Of a stretch of DNA of 43,183 nt, positions 38,059 through 43,183 are shown one piece after another; positions within the stretch are counted from its first letter, which is position 1, and every line of letters starts with the position of its first letter. The position numbers were made by a program, and so were the translations under genes. Below the pieces are notes generated by a model. It saw only the letters and a program-made list of their open reading frames with translations, was not told the DNA's origin and did not search any database. Origin of the DNA: Myxococcota bacterium (lineage in GTDB: Bacteria > Myxococcota_C > UBA6777); the NCBI GenBank assembly GCA_963169055.1, contig CAUJFU010000037.1, positions 1 to 43,183 on the forward strand, written 5' to 3'.

Positions 38059-41000
38059 ATGTCGCCGCACCAAGCCCCTCTCCAAATCGCCTTCTCTATA
38101 CGTTGCGGCTTGTTTTTGCTCGCTCTCTGGGCCTTGACGCTCTATGCTCCGACTGCCCACGCACAAACCGACCGAATCCTGCTACTCTCACAGAGCCAGC
38201 ATTACCAACAGGGCGAACGCATCGCAGTGTATGCTTTCTTTTTTCGGATGCCTGAACAGTTTTCCTTCTTTCGCGTGTGGGAACGCGCCTTACAAAGCAA
38301 TCAAGACTTTACGCTGCGAAAAACCGAACGCCTCTCGATCGTTCAAGAATATGGACGGGATACCAACGGCTTCCCAAGCGAGTCTTACAACGCCTTGTAC
38401 CGCCTTGAACTTGAACCCAAGCGCCTCCAAGGAACCCTTCAATACGGCCCTTTACGCCTCCAATCCCTCGTCAGCAATTCTCTGCGCTTCGCTCCCCAAA
38501 GCGCCACGCCGCGCTCTTCGATCCAAAGCGAGGTCAGCGTCCTCACCCCCACCCGCCAACAAGGAACTCCTCTTCAGATCCGCTATCGCTTCCGCTGTCC
38601 CCTTGCGTTGTGCAACTACGATCAACTCGACCAAAACGACCTGATCCAACATCTTCGCCAAAAAGCCCAACTGTCCGACCTCCAAGGCTTGTGGCCCGCC
38701 CAAACCAACGTCACCCCCGAAGTCCTCACAAGCACCTCGCACCTCACCATCCAATACACCTTCACTTTTTACCCCACCCGCAGCGGCTCCCTCCCAACCC
38801 CACGCCTGCGCGTCCCGATCCCCACCCTCCAAGCCCTTGACTTTCGGCCCATTCAACACCGCATCACCCAATGGCTCCAATCCACACACAACATCCCCGC
38901 CGCAAACGCCCAACGCTACATCCAGATCGAGCGCAACAACCCCAACCGCATCCAACTCCAAACCGAGATCACCCCACCTCTCTCCTTGGAGATCGCCCCC
39001 GTCCTCGGTTGCCCCGGCCAATGGAAGCTCCACAGCCGCCTCGTCACCCCCGAAAAAAGCAACGCCGTCTATTGGGAGATCTCCCTCCGAGGCGACGGCT
39101 TCCTTCTGCTGGCGCTTCCTGCGCTGCGCCGTACCCTTCAAGACCTCCTCGCCCAACACAAACTCTCCCAAACCCTCGAACTCGCCCATGCGATCTGGCG
39201 CGCCCCCCAACAAGATCTTCACCAACAAATCGAGATCGCTTACTACTTTGCCCTACCCTCCCAACGCCCCGCACTACCCGCGATATCCATGTCTTTCCTC
39301 AACGCCCAAAACCAACCCTACACCCAACAAACCCCTGCCATCGAACGCAACGCTCGCGTTGTACCGCTCAATGAAACCTTTGCCCCCGCCCCCAACGATC
39401 GACGCATCTATCTTTATTACGATCGCGCCCCAACCACCGAACAATCCGAACAAACCGAGCTCTGGGCCTACCAACTCCCCGAAGGCTTCCCTCTCCCCAC
39501 ACTTCTTTCGCAACGTTGGTCACTCAAACAGCCCCCACAGATCAAACACGAAAGAAAAGTGCGCAACATCACGCGCCGCCATCAAACACGCGGAATGTTC
39601 GGCATGATGACACAAGTCGTCACCCAAGGCGTCCCCCTCGATGTCCACACCGCACAAACCGAAGCCATGCTGCGCTCTCATCCGCTCGCACGCGTCTTTC
39701 CCACCGTCTATTGGGGTTCTCAGCGCCTTTCCATCCAAGAAGAAACAGGCAGCGGCCTTACGCTTTCCGCCCAAACTTCCCAAAAACGCTACTTTGTCGG
39801 CGAAGATATCGAATACAAGGCCGAGTTGCGATGTCCTCCCAACGAATGCACCCCCAAAACGCCCGGCTTTTACAAACAAATCTTTCAAAAACATCTCAAA
39901 CTCCCAAGCTTTGACCGTTTCAGCGGTTGGCAAAAGCTGGACGATTTTACGCGCCGCGATCTACCCGATGGACGAACGAGCTTCACCTACCGCATCCGCT
40001 TCAAAACCAACCAAAGCGGCCCGCTCTCTCTACCATCCACCTCCCTACGCCTCCCCGAACAAGTCTTACAATCCCTTCAAGCCGAACACCAAGTCTGTTT
40101 CTTTCGTGGAGGACGCGCCGAAGAACGCCTTGCAAGCGCGATCATGCGCGACCACATGAACCTCAAAGGCGAACAAGAATGTGCCACAGGCACCCAAGAG
40201 ATCGAAACTACACCCATCCAGATCTCGATCGAAACACTCCCCGCTGAAGCCCGCGATATCAAACTGGTCGGGATCTTCCGCCTCCAAGCTACCCTCTCTC
40301 AACTCAACTTCCCCACCAAACAAGCCACCGTCGCCGACAAACCCTTTTATCTTTTGATCGATATCTCTGGCGACGGCGACCTCAAAACTGCCCAGCAGAT
40401 CATCCAAGATCAACTGGCTCAGATCACCCGTGACTTGCGAAAAAAAGACGTCACCGCTTACACCGAGATCCCTCCAGACGAGCAAAAGCCCGATCGCTTG
40501 CGCGTCCAACTCCAACTGATCGCCGAACAACCCACCACCCTCACTCTGCCCTCTCTCTCCCTTCGCTACTACCACCGCGAAGAAGGCGTGCTCACCGCCC
40601 AAACCCTCCCCCTGTCCGTTCGCATCGAACCCCGCGATGGTATCAGCGGCGGCGTGACACCTCGCAAAGCCGAGCCGCCCCCCACCCCCAAAGAAACCAC
40701 CTCATTGCTCCAAGAGACCGATCTACGGCCCAATATCGTCCTCTCTCAACAAGAAGCCCTTGTCGATCAATCCTTTTCTCCTTGGCACGGGATGTATCTT
40801 TCGCTGCTTGCTGCTTGCCCCTTGTTGCTGCTGCTGTTTGCGGGGTGGCAACGCCAACAACGCTTACGCGCAGCCGATCCCACAAAACAGATCCAACAAA
40901 AAGCCCTCCACCGCGCACGCCAAGCCCTCAAACAAGCCCAACAACACGATGCTTGGGAACGCGCCACCCTGCTCGCTCTCCAAACCTACCTCACAGAACG

Positions 41001-41223
41001 CCTCAACCTCCGCCAAAAACACCCCACCAGCGACGAGATCAAGCAGTTCCTCGCCCGCCAATGGCCCGAATACACCCGCCACGATTGCGCCAAGCATCTC
41101 CTGTCCCACCTCCAAGCGCTCGAAGATGCCCTCTACGGCGGAAGCCAACCCACCGACGCCAAAACGCTGCTGCCTTCCGTCGAACAAGCCATCAAGGACT
41201 TTGACCGCCAATGCCCCCGATAA
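38059..41223 (+). CDS. BatD-like protein (signal peptide, repeated beta domains, C-terminal TM and helical tail)
   Basis: MSPHQAPLQIAFSIRCGLFLLALWALTLYAPTAHA signal; AAAGGA upstream; TM MYLSLLAACPLLLLLFAGW. The ORF-track start at 37198 overlaps the preceding gene. Confidence 0.82.
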   Translation: MSPHQAPLQIAFSIRCGLFLLALWALTLYAPTAHAQTDRILLLSQSQHYQQGERIAVYAFFFRMPEQFSFFRVWERALQSNQDFTLRKTERLSIVQEYGRDTNGFPSESYNALYRLELEPKRLQGTLQYGPLRLQSLVSNSLRFAPQSATPRSSIQSEVSVLTPTRQQGTPLQIRYRFRCPLALCNYDQLDQNDLIQHLRQKAQLSDLQGLWPAQTNVTPEVLTSTSHLTIQYTFTFYPTRSGSLPTPRLRVPIPTLQALDFRPIQHRITQWLQSTHNIPAANAQRYIQIERNNPNRIQLQTEITPPLSLEIAPVLGCPGQWKLHSRLVTPEKSNAVYWEISLRGDGFLLLALPALRRTLQDLLAQHKLSQTLELAHAIWRAPQQDLHQQIEIAYYFALPSQRPALPAISMSFLNAQNQPYTQQTPAIERNARVVPLNETFAPAPNDRRIYLYYDRAPTTEQSEQTELWAYQLPEGFPLPTLLSQRWSLKQPPQIKHERKVRNITRRHQTRGMFGMMTQVVTQGVPLDVHTAQTEAMLRSHPLARVFPTVYWGSQRLSIQEETGSGLTLSAQTSQKRYFVGEDIEYKAELRCPPNECTPKTPGFYKQIFQKHLKLPSFDRFSGWQKLDDFTRRDLPDGRTSFTYRIRFKTNQSGPLSLPSTSLRLPEQVLQSLQAEHQVCFFRGGRAEERLASAIMRDHMNLKGEQECATGTQEIETTPIQISIETLPAEARDIKLVGIFRLQATLSQLNFPTKQATVADKPFYLLIDISGDGDLKTAQQIIQDQLAQITRDLRKKDVTAYTEIPPDEQKPDRLRVQLQLIAEQPTTLTLPSLSLRYYHREEGVLTAQTLPLSVRIEPRDGISGGVTPRKAEPPPTPKETTSLLQETDLRPNIVLSQQEALVDQSFSPWHGMYLSLLAACPLLLLLFAGWQRQQRLRAADPTKQIQQKALHRARQALKQAQQHDAWERATLLALQTYLTERLNLRQKHPTSDEIKQFLARQWPEYTRHDCAKHLLSHLQALEDALYGGSQPTDAKTLLPSVEQAIKDFDRQCPR

Positions 41224-41258
41224 TCCGCCCCCACCATCTTTCTCCCAAGAGGTCTCTC

Positions 41259-42074
41259 ATGCGCCACGCCTTTGCTCTCGGCTTGCTCTCGTGCCTTGCT
41301 TTCTTTGTTTGCGCTGCTTTTTCTTCGGAGGCTTCTTCAAAACCCCATCCCACCGAAACTTCCGCATCCGCTGTGTTGATGCAAGCCAACCAACACTATC
41401 ACGCCCAACATTACGCAAAAGCCGTTGAACTTCTCGAAAACTTGCGCACCAAACGCCATCTCAACCACTTTGCGATCCACTACAACCTCGGCAATGCCTA
41501 CTTTCGGCTTCGTCGCTACGGACACGCGCTTGCCTCCTATCGCCGCGCTCAACGCCTCCACCCCAACCACGAAGATCTCTTACACAACCTCCAACTCCTC
41601 TACCAACGCACAGGACAAGCAGATCCCGACAACAATCTCCGCCAACGTGCGCTGTTTTGGTATCGCCTCTTGACGCTGCGCCAGATCTTTTGGCTGGGCT
41701 TGGCTTGCCTCGCCCTCACCTGCTTGCTTTGGGGCGTCTTCTTGCATCGAAACGCCCAAGGACACAAAGGCATGCGCTGGTGGGCGGCATCCTTCACCTT
41801 GATGACCCTGTTGCTCGGTGGAAGTCTGGCCGCCAAGTTTTACAACGAACAGCTCGTCACAACGGGCGTGATCATCACTCCCAAGATCACCGCACGTTCG
41901 GGGTACGGTGAAAACTTCGAGGCTCTGTTCACGCTTCAAGAAGCCGAAGAAGTGACTGTCCGAGAACGCACCGCTGGATGGTTTCGGATCGAAGTCTGGC
42001 AAGAAGACACCAAGCAAAAACGCCGACACCTCCGCTCGGGCTGGCTCCCCGAACAATCTCTCACAACTCTCTAA
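41259..42074 (+). CDS. BatE-like protein: TPR, two TM segments, C-terminal SH3-like domain
   Basis: HYNLGNAYFRLRRYGHALASYRRAQRLHPNHEDL; IFWLGLACLALTCLLWGVFL; TARSGYGENFEALFTLQEAEEVTVRERTAGWFRIE. Confidence 0.85.
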   Translation: MRHAFALGLLSCLAFFVCAAFSSEASSKPHPTETSASAVLMQANQHYHAQHYAKAVELLENLRTKRHLNHFAIHYNLGNAYFRLRRYGHALASYRRAQRLHPNHEDLLHNLQLLYQRTGQADPDNNLRQRALFWYRLLTLRQIFWLGLACLALTCLLWGVFLHRNAQGHKGMRWWAASFTLMTLLLGGSLAAKFYNEQLVTTGVIITPKITARSGYGENFEALFTLQEAEEVTVRERTAGWFRIEVWQEDTKQKRRHLRSGWLPEQSLTTL

Positions 42075-42134
42075 GAGGCTGCTCGGCTTACACTTTTTTA
42101 TAAGTCATCCCCACTCAAAGCGACGGAATCCACG

Positions 42135-43183
42135 ATGCCTACGTTTTTTTTCTTTAGAACAAGTCGGCTCCTACTCGGTTGGTTCGGCCTTTTGGGAGCT
42201 TTCTGCTCACAAGCCGCCCAAGCAGGCCCACCCCATCCGTATTTTTCGCGCTTCCCCAAAGCCGAAAAGGAACTCGAAGCGCTACTCCAACGCGCTCAAA
42301 TCCAACCGCTCGAACCCCAACCTGCGGATCTATCGCTCAAACTCCTTGATGCCCGAGAATCGAGGCTTTACAACGTCGCACGTCATCGCGGCCAAGTGAT
42401 CGTCCTCTCGCGATGGGCCACATGGTGTTCAGCTTGCAAAGCAGAACTTCCTTCCAAACTGGCGATGCACAAACAACTCCAAGACGCACGCCTCGCACTA
42501 ATCGGCGTATCCGAAGAAGATCGCGAAACCGTCCGTGCTTACGAACAAAAAGCGGCAGAACGCTATCCGATCAGCTTGCTTGATTCATCGGGCATCGTGC
42601 AAAAATTTTTCCCAAGCAGCGGACTCCCCACCACGATCTTGATCGATGCGTGGGGATGGGTGGTGGGGATGCGTGTCGGTGGCCTTGCATGGGACTCCAC
42701 AGAAGCCCTCGCCCTCATGCGCTATCTTTTGTCGATGCGCCCCGCACAGCCCTTGCGCGATCAAGCCCCCGCCCCCCAAGCCGACTTCTCCCGCCGGTGG
42801 CGCGTTCGCATCGGTCAAACCTTTACGATCCCCATCACCCTTCGCTGGAACGGAGAAGCCGACAAATACGCCCGTCTGGCCTTCCGCCTCCCAAAAGATC
42901 CAGCCTTCTCCAACGAAGGTCTCGAAACATCGGGCGTCACCTTCAACGACCAAGGCAACCAACGCACCTACACACTCAAGCTCAAACTCTTGCGTACAGG
43001 GCGCTTTGAACTCAAACCCATCTTGCTCAACTACTGGCTCAAAGATTACGACCAACACTTCCAAGCCGACCTCGGCAGCATCACCGTTCAAGCCAGCGCA
43101 CTCGCCCCACTCCATGCTGTCCCACCTTGGACTCTCTGGACCAGTTTGGCTGCTGTTCTCTCCTTCTTGCTCTTCCTTGGCTT
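42135..43183 (+). CDS. TlpA/thioredoxin-like protein with C-terminal BatD-like beta region and TM, 3' truncated by window edge (not in the ORF track)
   Basis: ATG at 42135 (MPTFFFFRTSRLLLGWFGLLGAFCSQAAQAG..); VIVLSRWATWCSACKAELPS; SSGLPTTILIDAWGWVVGM; then FTIPITLRWNGEADKYARLAFRLP..GRFELKPILLNYWLKDYD and a hydrophobic segment at the edge. Confidence 0.78.
   Translation, partial: MPTFFFFRTSRLLLGWFGLLGAFCSQAAQAGPPHPYFSRFPKAEKELEALLQRAQIQPLEPQPADLSLKLLDARESRLYNVARHRGQVIVLSRWATWCSACKAELPSKLAMHKQLQDARLALIGVSEEDRETVRAYEQKAAERYPISLLDSSGIVQKFFPSSGLPTTILIDAWGWVVGMRVGGLAWDSTEALALMRYLLSMRPAQPLRDQAPAPQADFSRRWRVRIGQTFTIPITLRWNGEADKYARLAFRLPKDPAFSNEGLETSGVTFNDQGNQRTYTLKLKLLRTGRFELKPILLNYWLKDYDQHFQADLGSITVQASALAPLHAVPPWTLWTSLAAVLSFLLFLG

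Noticed and set aside
38452-39228. 258-aa Gly/Glu-rich ORF antisense to BatD
   Set aside because: Composition-driven shadow ORF within a gene with a supported signal peptide and TM.

Overview
The window reads as chromosomal DNA from a deltaproteobacterial/myxobacterial-like bacterium. This is inferred from MYXO-CTERM-like tails, Cys-rich secreted proteins and gene content; taxonomy was not verified. Left to right it contains: a truncated Cys-rich secreted protein; two tandem paralogous trypsin-like proteases with a lipobox at the N-terminus and a MYXO-CTERM-like tail; an AT-richer restriction-modification pair (NPPY methyltransferase plus PD-(D/E)XK nuclease); lepB, lepA and a UDP-glucuronate decarboxylase-like SDR; two lipoproteins (Asp-rich repeats; PKD/IPT repeats); a VIT/vWA protein; a DUF1232-like peptide; a DUF4920-like protein; an RND permease; ftsZ; queF; and a >15 kb co-directional MoxR/DUF58/Bat-type operon running off the right edge. 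The strongest candidates for something new are in the Bat operon. One is a 1437-aa lipoprotein combining TPRs with two modules resembling DUF5060 plus a degenerate TIM barrel. Another is a BatA-like vWA protein with a helical repeat domain inserted in the vWA fold. The third is a terminal thioredoxin-like protein joined to a BatD-like region. Other signals are a composite intergenic hairpin repeat family, a strong GATC over-representation expressed as codon-context bias, and dual-anchored protease zymogens. No tRNA, rRNA, CRISPR array or transposase was recognised. All homology calls are from reading motifs, without database searches.
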